DNA of 64,000 bases from Thiomicrorhabdus sp041583835 (GTDB taxonomy: Bacteria; Pseudomonadota; Gammaproteobacteria; Thiomicrospirales; Thiomicrospiraceae). Below the pieces are notes generated by a model. The model was not told the origin of the DNA. It ran no database searches and saw only the letters and a program-made list of their open reading frames with translations. Shown here in pieces: positions 34,787 through 43,801 of the stretch; the first letter of the stretch is position 1, and each line of letters begins with the position of its first letter. Location of the stretch: the NCBI RefSeq assembly GCF_041583835.1, contig NZ_JBFHFC010000001.1:176392-240391 (forward strand), written 5' to 3'. A program made the translations under genes and the position numbers.

Positions 34787-35416
34787 TTATTTCGAGCTTG
34801 CTAAGCCCAGTTTTTGAAAAAGCAGCCACTGCAATCCAATGATAGTGCTGGCTACATTAAATTGACCTTGCAGTAATTGCTGTCTCGCCTGGTTAAAAGG
34901 CAAGCGAACGATTTTTATGTCTTCGTGATCTTCGGCCAATCCGGCATATTCAGGCAAATCAGCGCTATCTATTTCAGCGGCAAACAGATGCAGGATTTCA
35001 TCACTTCCACCCGGACTTGGATAGAACTGACAAACATATTCAAGGTTGTCGAGCGTCACACCCGCCTCTTCACGAGCTTCACGATAGGCCGCCTGCTGGG
35101 CGCTCTCTCCCAAATCGATCATGCCGGCAACCGGCTCCAACAACCAGGCCTGTTCGGCTTCACCGGATGCATGTGCATGACCCAAAGCGCCTGCACGGCA
35201 CTGTTCGACCAATACGGCAACTTGATTATTCAGATCGTACAGCAAAACCACAACAGCCTGACCACGCCCAAACAACTCACGGCGAATGTTGCCCGTCCAG
35301 CCACCCTGATAAAGAGTGTGTTTAAAATCAATCAAATCGATTTTAAAAAAACCGTCATAACCACTGTCTATCGACTTGATTTCAAAACGTTTTTTTTCAG
35401 TTTTTAACTCAGACAC
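34787..35416 (-). CDS. nudF: ADP-ribose pyrophosphatase (Nudix)
   Basis: 209 residues. Nudix box GMIDLGESAQQAAYREAREEAGV is complete at about residues 97-119 (G, E, REAREEAG). Flanking features match NudF/AspP: ELFGRGQAVVVLLYDLNNQVAVLVEQCR, FYPSPGGSDEILHLFAAE. Hydrolyses ADP-ribose to AMP and ribose-5-phosphate. Gap of 27 bases to alr upstream. Confidence 0.92.
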   Translation of the reverse strand: MSELKTEKKRFEIKSIDSGYDGFFKIDLIDFKHTLYQGGWTGNIRRELFGRGQAVVVLLYDLNNQVAVLVEQCRAGALGHAHASGEAEQAWLLEPVAGMIDLGESAQQAAYREAREEAGVTLDNLEYVCQFYPSPGGSDEILHLFAAEIDSADLPEYAGLAEDHEDIKIVRLPFNQARQQLLQGQFNVASTIIGLQWLLFQKLGLASSK

Positions 35417-35443
35417 ACTCTTACCCGCCGTACTCTAACGAAC

Positions 35444-36514
35444 TTACTGAACTTCAATAATCGGAACCCGCTGGGTAATCCCGCAAAGTAATTCATACCC
35501 GATGGTTCCGGCACATTCGGCAATCTCATCGACACTCAGGGATTTATCCCCCCAAAGAATCGCCTCGTCGCCAATATGCGCCTTTTTAGAAAGATCGGTC
35601 AGATCGACACAGATCATATCCATAGAAACACGGCCGATTAAAGGCACTCGCTGCCCATGGATCAAAACCGGCGTGCCGCTTGGTGCGTGACGCGGGTAAC
35701 CGTCGCCGTAACCGATAGCGACAATCCCTACCTCCGTATCCCGCTCCGCCTGCCAGGTATTGCCATAACCGACGTATTCGCCCTTAGAGACTTTTTTCAA
35801 ACCGATAATTTCAGAAACCAACGTCATCGCCGGTTTTAAATGTGGATGGCAACTTTCGCACTGTCCGGCACCATACAACATGATACCCGGGCGTACCCAT
35901 TGATACTGAGCCTGTTTAAACTCTTGAAGACCCGCAGAATTGGCAAGACTTTTCGGATAAGAATACACTTTGGTTGTCGATTCGAAACAGTCGATCTGCT
36001 TCATCGTGAACGCTTCGGATTCATCTGCCGAAGCCAGATGTGATATCAAATGAATCTGAAACGCTTTATCACTCTGTTCGAGCTGTTCGACAACGCCACT
36101 GACGTCCTCGGGATCAAACCCCAAACGATGCATTCCACTGTCAATTTTGACCCAAACATTGATTGCAGCCTGATATTGGGAGTTTAGCAACCAGTCAAGC
36201 TGGTGGAATGAATGAACCACCAAATCCAAACGATGTTGATAAACCAGCGGAATTTCGGCTTCCGAAAACAACCCCTCCAGCAACAAGATACGGTGTAAAA
36301 AACCTTTTTGTCGCAAGACGATCGCCTCGTCAATACACGCCACGGCAAAACCGTCCGCAGAATTAAACTGATGTGCGACGCGATTAATACCGTGACCGTA
36401 ACCATTCGCCTTAATCACTGCCAACACCTTACTTTGCGGCGCAAGATTCTTCACGACCTGAAGATTGTGCCGCAAGGCCGGCAAGTGGATATACGCTTTA
36501 GCGGGGCGATACAT
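35444..36514 (-). CDS. alr: Alanine racemase
   Basis: 356 residues. PLP enzyme making D-alanine for peptidoglycan. PLP-binding Lys35 in VLAVIKANGYGHG; catalytic tyrosine region VGYGNTW near 243; GRVSMDMICVDLTD near 295. N-terminal TIM barrel and C-terminal beta domain of normal length. Follows dnaB by 17 bases, the dnaB-alr order being common in gammaproteobacteria. Confidence 0.95.
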   Translation of the reverse strand: MYRPAKAYIHLPALRHNLQVVKNLAPQSKVLAVIKANGYGHGINRVAHQFNSADGFAVACIDEAIVLRQKGFLHRILLLEGLFSEAEIPLVYQHRLDLVVHSFHQLDWLLNSQYQAAINVWVKIDSGMHRLGFDPEDVSGVVEQLEQSDKAFQIHLISHLASADESEAFTMKQIDCFESTTKVYSYPKSLANSAGLQEFKQAQYQWVRPGIMLYGAGQCESCHPHLKPAMTLVSEIIGLKKVSKGEYVGYGNTWQAERDTEVGIVAIGYGDGYPRHAPSGTPVLIHGQRVPLIGRVSMDMICVDLTDLSKKAHIGDEAILWGDKSLSVDEIAECAGTIGYELLCGITQRVPIIEVQ

Positions 36515-36531
36515 ATGTCACGACTCCTAAC

Positions 36532-37998
36532 TTAATAATGCGCATCTTCAGGAGCGTAAGCGGCATGGTTTTCAAAACGGGTGTACTCTCCGATAAAGGT
36601 CAGACGAACCGTCCCCAGAGCACCGTTACGATGTTTACCGAGAATGATTTCAGCGATGCCTTTGTCTTCACTCTCTTTGTTATAAACTTCGTCACGATAA
36701 ATAAAGATGATCAAATCGGCATCCTGCTCGATCGCACCCGACTCACGTAAATCCGACATAACCGGACGCTTATTGGGGCGCTGTTCCAGGCTTCGGTTCA
36801 GCTGCGACAACGCAATAACCGGAATCTCAAGCTCTTTTGCCAGAGCCTTCAAACCACGGGAGATTTCCGAAATTTCGTTAACTCGGTTTTCCGCACCCGC
36901 GGATCCTCGCATCAATTGCAGGTAATCCACGACAATCAAGCCTAAACCGGTCACCTTGGATTCAGGGTTTTCAACGCCTTCTTTAATCGCCTCTTTACGC
37001 TGCAAGTCTCGAATATCCTTATCGATACGTCTAGCGCGAGCTCGCAACTCTGTAATCATTAATGCAGGCGTATCGTCAATGTACACCTTTGCCTGAGACA
37101 AGACGTTAATGGCTTTGTTCAGTTTCGGCCAGTCTTCCTGTTGCAACTTACCGGTACGCATGCGTCCGGCGTCGATCCGCCCGATCGAACTGATCATACG
37201 CATCGCCAAGGACTCGCCCGGCATCTCCATACTGAATACAGCGACCGGCGTATTATTTTTAGTGGCGATGTTTTCCGCCATGTTCATCGAAAACGTTGTT
37301 TTACCCATCGACGGACGACCGGCAACAATGATCAGGTCACCTTTCTGTAAACCGGAAGTGATTTCGTCAAACTCCGTCAAATGAGTCGCCTGTCCGGTAA
37401 TGGTACCTTCGGTATTAAACAGTTCGTCGATCTTATTAATGGCCGCTTCCAAAAGAACGTCCATGGTTTTGTACTGGCGCTCTTTACCTTCGCCATGTTC
37501 GGCAATCGACATGATTTTGGATTCGGCGATATCCAAAATCTCCCGAATATCTTTACCTTGCGGAAAATAGGCAGTTTCCGTAACCTCGTTACTTGCCTGA
37601 ATCAAACTGCGCAAAATAGACTTATCACGCACAATTCGAGCGTAATAAAGAATGTTGGCGGATCCCGGCGTATTTTTGACCAACTCGGCAAGATATTCTT
37701 TATCGCCGGCCAAGTCAAGTTGACCAACCGAAGACAAATACTCAACGACGGTAACCAAGTCAAACGGCTTGTTATTACGGCTCAATTCGACAACAGCACT
37801 AAAAATCGCTTTGTGTTGTTGAGTGTAAAAATCGCCCGCATTCACAACCACCGCAACGTCTTCAAACACATCATTCGAAAGCATCAACCCGCCTAACACA
37901 GACTGTTCAGCCTCGATGGAATGCGGAGGAACTTTAAACAAGGCATCGGTTGCGTTCTGAGCCGAGCCTGAAATTTGTCTGGTGTTTGTTGAATCCAT
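36532..37998 (-). CDS. dnaB: Replicative DNA helicase
   Basis: 488 residues from the ATG at 37998, which has AGGTGAG just upstream; the frame opens 32 codons earlier at 38094 without support. N-terminal domain about 15-170 (HSIEAEQSVLGGLMLSNDVF), linker, then RecA-like motor: Walker A GRPSMGKTTF near 205, Walker B VVDYLQLM near 330, and SQLNRSLEQRPNKRPVMSDLRESG. No intein. A -10-like ATTATA complement lies at 38038-38043. Confidence 0.95.
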   Translation of the reverse strand: MDSTNTRQISGSAQNATDALFKVPPHSIEAEQSVLGGLMLSNDVFEDVAVVVNAGDFYTQQHKAIFSAVVELSRNNKPFDLVTVVEYLSSVGQLDLAGDKEYLAELVKNTPGSANILYYARIVRDKSILRSLIQASNEVTETAYFPQGKDIREILDIAESKIMSIAEHGEGKERQYKTMDVLLEAAINKIDELFNTEGTITGQATHLTEFDEITSGLQKGDLIIVAGRPSMGKTTFSMNMAENIATKNNTPVAVFSMEMPGESLAMRMISSIGRIDAGRMRTGKLQQEDWPKLNKAINVLSQAKVYIDDTPALMITELRARARRIDKDIRDLQRKEAIKEGVENPESKVTGLGLIVVDYLQLMRGSAGAENRVNEISEISRGLKALAKELEIPVIALSQLNRSLEQRPNKRPVMSDLRESGAIEQDADLIIFIYRDEVYNKESEDKGIAEIILGKHRNGALGTVRLTFIGEYTRFENHAAYAPEDAHY

Positions 37999-38123
37999 AC
38001 TCACCTGTATTAAGGTATTCACAATTGAGAAAGCGATATTATAGCGGAATGTACAGATGAAATGTTTATGCGCCCGAAAAATAACCGGCGACAAAAAGAA
38101 AAGAAAAACGACAAAATTTTAAT

Positions 38124-38162
38124 CAAAAAAAAAGCGACGGTGCAAAACGCACCGTCGCTTTT
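38124..38162 (-). terminator. rplI operon terminator
   Basis: Perfect 14-base-pair stem (38130-38143 with 38149-38162, arm AAAAGCGACGGTGC) with a 5-base loop, T-run on the minus strand. Ends the rpsF-rplI operon and separates it from dnaB. Confidence 0.93.
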
Positions 38163-38185
38163 CATCAAGACAAAAGTCGAGGAAA

Positions 38186-38638
38186 TTATTCCTGAGCGGC
38201 TTTGATCTCAACTGTAATTGACGCAACTACATCAGTGTGCAACTGAACATCAATTTCGTAAGTACCAACGTGGCGCAAAACACCTTCAGGCATACGAACG
38301 TCGCGACGAGCAACTTCGAAACCTGCAGCTGCCAAAGCATCCGCGATATCCTGAGTACCCACAGAACCGAACAACTTACCTTCATCACCAGCAACCGATT
38401 CGATTGTGACAACTTGGCCGTTTAGGTTCTCGTAAACACCTTGAGCAACCGCCAATTCAGCTGCAGCCGCTTTTTCAAGCTCGGCACGAATTTTTTCAAA
38501 CTCTGCAACATTCTCTTTTGTGGCTGGCTTAGCTTTACCTTGTGGAATAAGGAAGTTACGCGCATAACCAGCTTTTACTGAAACTTGGTCACCTAAAGTT
38601 CCTAAGTTTTGTACTTTTTCAAGCAGAATAACATTCAT
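38186..38638 (-). CDS. rplI: Ribosomal protein L9
   Basis: 150 residues. Canonical N-terminus MNVILLEKVQNLGTLGDQVS and KAGYARNFLIPQGKA, a long central helix (about 40-75), and the C-terminal domain with GKLFGSVGTQDIADAL. Last gene of the rpsF-rpsR-membrane protein-rplI operon, 17 bases after the membrane protein gene. Confidence 0.97.
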   Translation of the reverse strand: MNVILLEKVQNLGTLGDQVSVKAGYARNFLIPQGKAKPATKENVAEFEKIRAELEKAAAAELAVAQGVYENLNGQVVTIESVAGDEGKLFGSVGTQDIADALAAAGFEVARRDVRMPEGVLRHVGTYEIDVQLHTDVVASITVEIKAAQE

Positions 38639-38655
38639 AGCTTAAACCTCTTTAT

Positions 38656-39546
38656 TTATTCTTGCTCCCATCGGTTTCTAAAATTGATCCAAATGTCCAA
38701 TAAACCAATGGTTGCGAGTATCAGCATAGCTTGAGGAAACAGAAACAACAGTACATACAATGTCACCAACCACGCCTTATGGAGTTTTTTTACGGCAACC
38801 GTCTGATGCGCAATGGCCAAGCCTTGAAACATCAAACCGGCTACCATTACACCGGACAAATCGTAGACAATTCCGTACCCCGTCCCCGAAACCAATCCGG
38901 CAATCGCTAAAACAATAGCGACATAAGCGGTCGATTTAGGTAACGCCATCTGATAAAAATCAGACTGGAACTGCCCGGGATGGTACAAGTTGCCTTGCCA
39001 CCAACGTGCCAAGACCAAAATTGAAAACCAAAGCGCAACGGCAAACATCGCTAAAAGCATGGTTACCATATTTGCGAATGCCGAAATTGCATCGGGTTGA
39101 TATTCAACACCAGAAGCTTCCAACATTGGTTTTACTTGCTGGTTAAACAAGTCCATCCACCATTCAGCCGGATTGGGAACGAGCAAATGTAACGCAACCA
39201 CTCCCAAACCGGCTAAAACCATTGCCAACTGTAATGACAAAGCCAATGAGTTGGTATTTCTCAATACCACCGCCATCAACCAAACCGGCAACATATATTC
39301 AACAACCGAAATCCAAGCTGGTAAAAAGGAACCAGTCATCAATACGGTCAATCCAACATTTGCCAGCATACTCCATACGAGTAGCTTTAAGCCGTCGATC
39401 ACCCCGACTCTCAGGGTAACTAGGCCGATGACTGCACCGACGATCAAGCCGAAAGGTGCAATCCACACGCTTAATGCAGAAAATAGAACCGCTGCAATCA
39501 GGGCCTGCATCGGCCCCTTCATGACAAATTTTGCGATTCCTTGCAT
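38656..39546 (-). CDS. YybS-like (DUF2232) membrane protein
   Basis: 296 residues, eight or so membrane helices. Located between rpsR and rplI, where many gammaproteobacteria have a DUF2232 gene. Recognisable: N-terminal MKGPMQALIAAVLFSALSVW and the late DLSGVMVAGLMFQGLAIAHQ. Function unknown. Base composition matches its neighbours. Confidence 0.8.
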   Translation of the reverse strand: MQGIAKFVMKGPMQALIAAVLFSALSVWIAPFGLIVGAVIGLVTLRVGVIDGLKLLVWSMLANVGLTVLMTGSFLPAWISVVEYMLPVWLMAVVLRNTNSLALSLQLAMVLAGLGVVALHLLVPNPAEWWMDLFNQQVKPMLEASGVEYQPDAISAFANMVTMLLAMFAVALWFSILVLARWWQGNLYHPGQFQSDFYQMALPKSTAYVAIVLAIAGLVSGTGYGIVYDLSGVMVAGLMFQGLAIAHQTVAVKKLHKAWLVTLYVLLFLFPQAMLILATIGLLDIWINFRNRWEQE

Positions 39547-39577
39547 GTGCTACCTGTTAATTTCTATATCTTCAAAA

Positions 39578-39805
39578 TTATTTGTGTTGATCAGTGTATG
39601 GCAACAAAGCAATGTAACGAGCGCGTTTGATTGCTGCTGCTAATTGGCGCTGATACTTAGCACTTGTTCCAGTAATACGACTAGGAACAATTTTGCCTGT
39701 TTCAGTGATGTAAGATTTCAAAGTATCTAAATCTTTGTAATCAATCTCTTTAACGCCTTCTACTGTAAAACGACAGAATTTTTTTCTTCCAAAGCTTCTA
39801 GCCAT
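39578..39805 (-). CDS. rpsR: Ribosomal protein S18
   Basis: 75 residues; MARSFGRKKFCRFTVEGVKE, IDYKDLDTLKSYITETGKI, VPSRITGTSAKYQRQLAAAI and KRARYIALLPYTD are all typical. Binds S6 in the platform of the 30S subunit. Starts 3 bases after rpsF. Confidence 0.97.
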   Translation of the reverse strand: MARSFGRKKFCRFTVEGVKEIDYKDLDTLKSYITETGKIVPSRITGTSAKYQRQLAAAIKRARYIALLPYTDQHK

Positions 39806-39808
39806 CTC

Positions 39809-40141
39809 TTACTCCTTAGAATCTTTTTTACCAACCATAACAGAAGGCTCAGTAACGGCTTCTTTACGCTTGATAAACATGCTACGAAGAACTGCATCGT
39901 TGTAGTAAAAAGCATTCTCAAGTTCATCAAGTGCTTCTTGGTTACACTCGATGTTCATTAGAATGTAGTGAGCTTTGTGTACCTTGTTGATAAGGTAAGC
40001 AAGTTGACGGCGACCCCAGTCTTCTAAACGGTGGATCTGACCACCAGACTGTTCGATAAGGGCGCGGTAACGCTCTAGCATTGCAGGAACCTGTTCGCTT
40101 TGATCAGGGTGCACTAGAAATACGACTTCATAATGACGCAT
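39809..40141 (-). CDS. rpsF: Ribosomal protein S6
   Basis: 110 residues; MRHYEVVFLVHPDQSEQVP, RLEDWGRRQLAYLINKVHKA and HYILMNIECN match the family. First gene of its operon; AAGGAG precedes the ATG. Likely autoregulated with S18 through the leader hairpin at 40170-40200. Confidence 0.97.
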   Translation of the reverse strand: MRHYEVVFLVHPDQSEQVPAMLERYRALIEQSGGQIHRLEDWGRRQLAYLINKVHKAHYILMNIECNQEALDELENAFYYNDAVLRSMFIKRKEAVTEPSVMVGKKDSKE

Positions 40142-40169
40142 TCATATTCTCCTTATGGATGATAATACA

Positions 40170-40200
40170 GTCTCCCGTCGCCAAAATGGCGCGGTGAGAC
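40170..40200 (-). promoter_or_regulatory. S6:S18-binding leader hairpin
   Basis: On the minus strand the rpsF leader reads GTCTC-ACCG-CGCCA, loop TTT, TGGCG-ACGG-GAGAC: two paired blocks separated by an internal loop with a CCG facing CGG, the layout of the known S6:S18 leader motif that mimics the 16S site. It lies 29 bases before the rpsF start. Confidence 0.8.
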
Positions 40201-40234
40201 AAGGAAATTCAAACACTTAGTCTGAAAGGCGCGA

Positions 40235-40263
40235 ATTATAACCGAATACCCATCAAGATTCAA
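40235..40263 (-). promoter_or_regulatory. rpsF promoter
   Basis: Minus strand TTGAAT (40263-40258), 17-base spacer, perfect TATAAT (40240-40235). Transcription would start about 35 bases upstream of the leader hairpin. Confidence 0.8.
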
Positions 40264-40322
40264 ATACTTAAAATCAATACAGGTAATAATATACGAAATT
40301 TAGGCCATTAGCCCCAATCCGA

Positions 40323-41042
40323 CTAACTGATACTCTGATTAACGGCACGTAAAACTTCAAGCGGATTATCGGCTTTAGTGATCGGGCGACCCACAACCAA
40401 ATAACTTGAACCCGCTTCAATAGCCTCTTTCGGCGTCATAATGCGCTTCTGATCATTCACATCACTGCCGGCAGGTCGGATTCCCGGAGTGACCAGACAA
40501 AACGATCCTCCCAAAGCTTGACGCAACTCGGCCGCTTCTTGAGCGGAACAGACCACACCATCCAAGCCTGAGTCTTGAGCAAGCTTAGCCAAACGCAATA
40601 CATTATCCTTAGGTGATCCGCTTAAGCCGACTTCTTCAAGATCCGCCTGCTCCATACTGGTCAAAACCGTCACAGCGATCAGTAACGGCTTACGTTCCGC
40701 ATCCATCTCGTTCAAGGCCTGCTGAGCGGCCTGCATCATTTTACGCCCGCCTAAAGCATGCACATTGACCATCCACACACCCAATCTAGCCGCTGCCTGC
40801 ACAGCTTTCGCCACTGTATTAGGAATATCGTGATATTTCAAATCCAGAAATACATCAAACCCCCTTTCAACCAGAGTTTTTACAAACTCAGGACCTGCAA
40901 CGGCAAACAACTCCTTACCCACCTTCAAACGGCAAGAGTCGGAATCCAACTGATCAACAAACTCGATCGCCGAATCCGCATTATCAAAATCCAAAGCAAC
41001 CAATACCTTAGGATCTACATTTTTACCTTGAACCAAACTCAT
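40323..41042 (-). CDS. pyrF: Orotidine-5'-phosphate decarboxylase
   Basis: 239 residues. Last step of UMP synthesis. Catalytic DLKYHDIPNT (Lys and Asp, near residues 67-76), N-terminal VALDFDNADSA, RLKVGKELF, TPGIRPAG and VVGRPITKADNPLEV at the phosphate site. Follows lapA by 12 bases at the tail of the supraoperon, as in many gammaproteobacteria. Confidence 0.95.
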   Translation of the reverse strand: MSLVQGKNVDPKVLVALDFDNADSAIEFVDQLDSDSCRLKVGKELFAVAGPEFVKTLVERGFDVFLDLKYHDIPNTVAKAVQAAARLGVWMVNVHALGGRKMMQAAQQALNEMDAERKPLLIAVTVLTSMEQADLEEVGLSGSPKDNVLRLAKLAQDSGLDGVVCSAQEAAELRQALGGSFCLVTPGIRPAGSDVNDQKRIMTPKEAIEAGSSYLVVGRPITKADNPLEVLRAVNQSIS

Positions 41043-41054
41043 CTATTAAACCTA

Positions 41055-41390
41055 TTATTTATCTTTTTGAATCAATGCATTACGATTCTTATCTAAAGTA
41101 GACATAGAACGCGCATGGGTTTTCTTTAACTGTATTACCTGATCCGCCTGCTTCTGATTTTCACGCTTCTGTTGTGACAATCGCCACTTTAGACGGGTAA
41201 CCTGAAACAACATAATTGCCGACCCCATCAACATACCGGCGATAAACACGACCGCCATAACAACGCTTAATGCAATAGTTTGCTGAAACCAAAATAAATC
41301 AATCGTAACCAACTGCGGATTCAATACACCGAGAGCAACCCCTGTCACTAGAAAAAGTGCGGTCACCATTAAAGAAATTATTTTGAACAT
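41055..41390 (-). CDS. lapA: LapA-domain membrane protein (DUF1049)
   Basis: 111 residues. Two TM helices (about 5-22 and 38-60) and a cytoplasmic coiled coil (RLKWRLSQQKRENQKQADQV). LapA/YciS partners LapB/YciM in control of lipopolysaccharide synthesis. No lapB follows here; pyrF comes next, whereas E. coli and others have lapA-lapB-pyrF. A terminator separates it from ihfB. Confidence 0.88.
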   Translation of the reverse strand: MFKIISLMVTALFLVTGVALGVLNPQLVTIDLFWFQQTIALSVVMAVVFIAGMLMGSAIMLFQVTRLKWRLSQQKRENQKQADQVIQLKKTHARSMSTLDKNRNALIQKDK

Positions 41391-41439
41391 TTTGTGGAAA
41401 GTCTCTATCGGAAGGATAGGGAAATTATAGAGGATTAAT

Positions 41440-41472
41440 AAAAAAGGGGCTACCGAATGGCGCCCCTTTTTT
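41440..41472. terminator. Terminator after ihfB
   Basis: AAAAAAGGGGC (41440-41450) pairs with GCCCCTTTTTT (41462-41472), loop of 11 bases; A-run and T-run on both sides, so it works in both directions. It would stop ihfB messages before lapA. Confidence 0.88.
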
Positions 41473-41475
41473 AAA

Positions 41476-41781
41476 TTAAACTATGATATCGGTTGTATCT
41501 TTTGAAGAATCGACACGTTCCCTTAAAGTCTTTCCAGGCTTAAAGTGCGGTACGCGCTTATCCGACAACCTAACCGTTTCACCCGTTTTAGGGTTACGGC
41601 CAATCCTAGCTTTTCTATGATGCAGACTAAAACTCCCGAAACCGCGAATTTCAATTCTTTCACCTTGAGACAAGGTGTTAATCATAGAATCGAGAATTTT
41701 ATTTACTGCAATCTCAACATCTTTCTGACTAAACTGAGTCTGCTTTCTTGCAATAAGTTCAATAAGTTCTGACTTGGTCAT
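41476..41781 (-). CDS. ihfB: Integration host factor beta subunit
   Basis: 101 residues. DNA-bending protein. MTKSELIELIARKQTQFSQKDVE at the start, IEIRGFGSFSLHHRKARIGRNPKTG at the arm with the intercalating proline region. Downstream of rpsA as in most gammaproteobacteria. IHF also assists sigma-54 promoters, and rpoN is in this window. Confidence 0.95.
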   Translation of the reverse strand: MTKSELIELIARKQTQFSQKDVEIAVNKILDSMINTLSQGERIEIRGFGSFSLHHRKARIGRNPKTGETVRLSDKRVPHFKPGKTLRERVDSSKDTTDIIV

Positions 41782-41909
41782 ACGATAATGCTCTTATTAT
41801 CTATATTCTCGAAAAAGAGAGATTCCAATAAATCTGAACACTTAAATTTTATGAAAATAAATGTTCAGAAAGACCAAAATGTGACTTCAAAAAACAAAGC
41901 CACAAACAC

Positions 41910-41932
41910 AACGGCCTATTGGCTAGGCCGTT
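41910..41932 (-). terminator. Hairpin between rpsA and ihfB
   Basis: AACGGCCTA/TAGGCCGTT, perfect 9-base stem and 5-base loop. The minus-strand 3' side is only moderately T-rich, so termination may be partial. Confidence 0.55.
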
Positions 41933-41941
41933 ACTGCCAGA

Positions 41942-43603
41942 TTACATTTTGTCTTTGAAAAGATCACCTAAAGTGCTTGCTGCAGAAGGCTGCTGACCAG
42001 TGTAATCCTTGATCGCATCAGCTTCTTCTTGAGCTTCTTTCGCTTTGATAGAAAGTGAAACAGAACGGTTCTTACGGTCGATATTAGTAATCTTCGCAGA
42101 AACCTTATCACCTTCTTTAAGCACTGAAGATGCATCACGAGTATCTTCAAGCAACTCAGAAGCACGCAAGTAACCTTCAACTTCAGGAGCTAGATCGATA
42201 ACAGCACCTTTTTCGTCTACAGACTTAACAGTCCCTTCAACGATGCTGTTTTTACCGTTATCAGCCACGAACTGACCGAATGGATCTTGTTCCAACTGCT
42301 TAAGACCTAAAGAGATACGCTCACGCTCAGGATCGATAGAAAGGATAACCGTTTCTAGCTCATCACCTTTTTTGAATTCACGGATCGCTTCTTCACCAGT
42401 CTGATTCCAAGAGATATCAGTCAAGTGAACCAAGCCATCAATACCACCGTCTAGACCGATAAAGATACCGAAGTCAGTGATTGATTTGATGTTACCGGAA
42501 ATCTTGTCGCCTTTAGCGTGAGTCGCTGAGAAGCTTTCCCAAGGATTAACAGTACACTGTTTGATAGATAGAGAAATACGACGACGCTCTTGATCAACAT
42601 CAAGGATCTTAACGCGAACTTCCTGACCCAAGTGAACCACTTTAGATGGGTGGATGTTACGGTTAGTCCAATCCAATTCAGAAGTATGAACAAGACCTTC
42701 GATACCATCTTCGATTTCGATGAAAGCACCGTAATCAGTGATGTTAGCAACCTTACCGGATGCTTCAGCACCGATTGGGTAACGAGCAACCATATCTGCC
42801 CATGGATCTTCTTCAAGCTGCTTAAGACCTAAAGATACGCGGTTACGCTCTTTGTCGAACTTAAGAACCTTAACTTCGATCTCATCACCAACCTGAACGA
42901 TTTCAGATGGGTGGTTAACACGACGCCAAGCCATATCAGTAATGTGTAGAAGACCGTCAACACCACCAAGATCGATGAATGCACCGTAGTCAGTAAGGTT
43001 CTTAACGATACCTTTAAGAACGCTGCCCTCTTCCATGTTAGATAGAAGCGCTTCACGCTCAGCAGAGTTTTCTTGTTCAATAACGGCACGACGAGAAACA
43101 ACCACGTTGTTACGCTTACGATCAAGCTTAACAAGTTTAGTCTCAACTTCTTTCCCTTCAAGGAAACCGAAATCGCGAATCGGACGAACATCCACAAGTG
43201 AACCAGGTAGGAAACCACGAACACCGTCAACATCAACCGTTAGACCACCTTTAACCTTACCAGTAACGAAAGCCATAACAACTTCGCCATCTTCCATAGC
43301 AGTTTCAAGACGATCCCAAGTCTTAGCACGCTTAGCTTTTTCACGTGACAAACGAGTTTCACCCATTCCGTCTTCTAGAGACTCAAGGAAAACTTCTACT
43401 TCATCACCAACGGCAACTTCAAGTTGACCTTCAGCGTTTAAGAATTGGCTCTTAGGAATAGCGGACTCAGATTTCATACCTGCGTCTACTAAAACGGTTT
43501 CTTTGTCGATGCCGACAACGGTTCCAACAATTAAAGAACCTGTGTTAAATCTGTCTTGTTCTAAAGACTCTTCAAATAATTCAGCGAAAGATAATTCACT
43601 CAT
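41942..43603 (-). CDS. rpsA: Ribosomal protein S1
   Basis: 553 residues (E. coli 557) with six S1 repeats. Starts MSELSFAELFEESLEQDRF. Repeats are visible through GAFIDLGGVDGLLHITDMAW, YGAFIEIEDGIEGLVHTSEL and FGIFIGLDGGIDGLVHLTDI. Binds mRNA leaders during initiation. Translation of rpsA is autoregulated in E. coli through its structured leader; a hairpin upstream is given separately. Confidence 0.97.
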   Translation of the reverse strand: MSELSFAELFEESLEQDRFNTGSLIVGTVVGIDKETVLVDAGMKSESAIPKSQFLNAEGQLEVAVGDEVEVFLESLEDGMGETRLSREKAKRAKTWDRLETAMEDGEVVMAFVTGKVKGGLTVDVDGVRGFLPGSLVDVRPIRDFGFLEGKEVETKLVKLDRKRNNVVVSRRAVIEQENSAEREALLSNMEEGSVLKGIVKNLTDYGAFIDLGGVDGLLHITDMAWRRVNHPSEIVQVGDEIEVKVLKFDKERNRVSLGLKQLEEDPWADMVARYPIGAEASGKVANITDYGAFIEIEDGIEGLVHTSELDWTNRNIHPSKVVHLGQEVRVKILDVDQERRRISLSIKQCTVNPWESFSATHAKGDKISGNIKSITDFGIFIGLDGGIDGLVHLTDISWNQTGEEAIREFKKGDELETVILSIDPERERISLGLKQLEQDPFGQFVADNGKNSIVEGTVKSVDEKGAVIDLAPEVEGYLRASELLEDTRDASSVLKEGDKVSAKITNIDRKNRSVSLSIKAKEAQEEADAIKDYTGQQPSAASTLGDLFKDKM

Positions 43604-43685
43604 GGATAAAGTACCAATAGTTGTACATAGCCGACTATCAATTTCGAATTGGGGTTTCCAAAAACAATCGGGTCAGTTAAACAAT

Positions 43686-43709
43686 TGTCGATTTCCCAAA
43701 CAATCGACA
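43686..43709 (-). promoter_or_regulatory. Hairpin in the rpsA upstream region
   Basis: TGTCGATT/AATCGACA, perfect 8-base stem, 8-base loop, about 85 bases upstream of the rpsA start. Position fits an S1 autoregulatory leader element, but no family-specific sequence confirms that. Confidence 0.35.
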
Positions 43710-43748
43710 GAAAAAACAAAATCCTTGTTTTGAAATCAAAACAAGGAT
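43710..43748 (-). terminator. Terminator between cmk and rpsA
   Basis: Perfect 12-base stem ATCCTTGTTTTG/CAAAACAAGGAT (43721-43732 with 43737-43748), 4-base loop; on the minus strand it is followed by TTTTGTTTTTT. It should end much of the supraoperon transcript before rpsA. Confidence 0.85.
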
Positions 43749-43801
43749 CAATAAACTCTTTTATTTCAACCACTTAATAATAAGTAGTGTTTATCAAGAC
43801 A

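Noticed and set aside
37381..37896. 171-codon frame opposite dnaB
   Set aside because: Antisense shadow of the N-terminal DnaB region.
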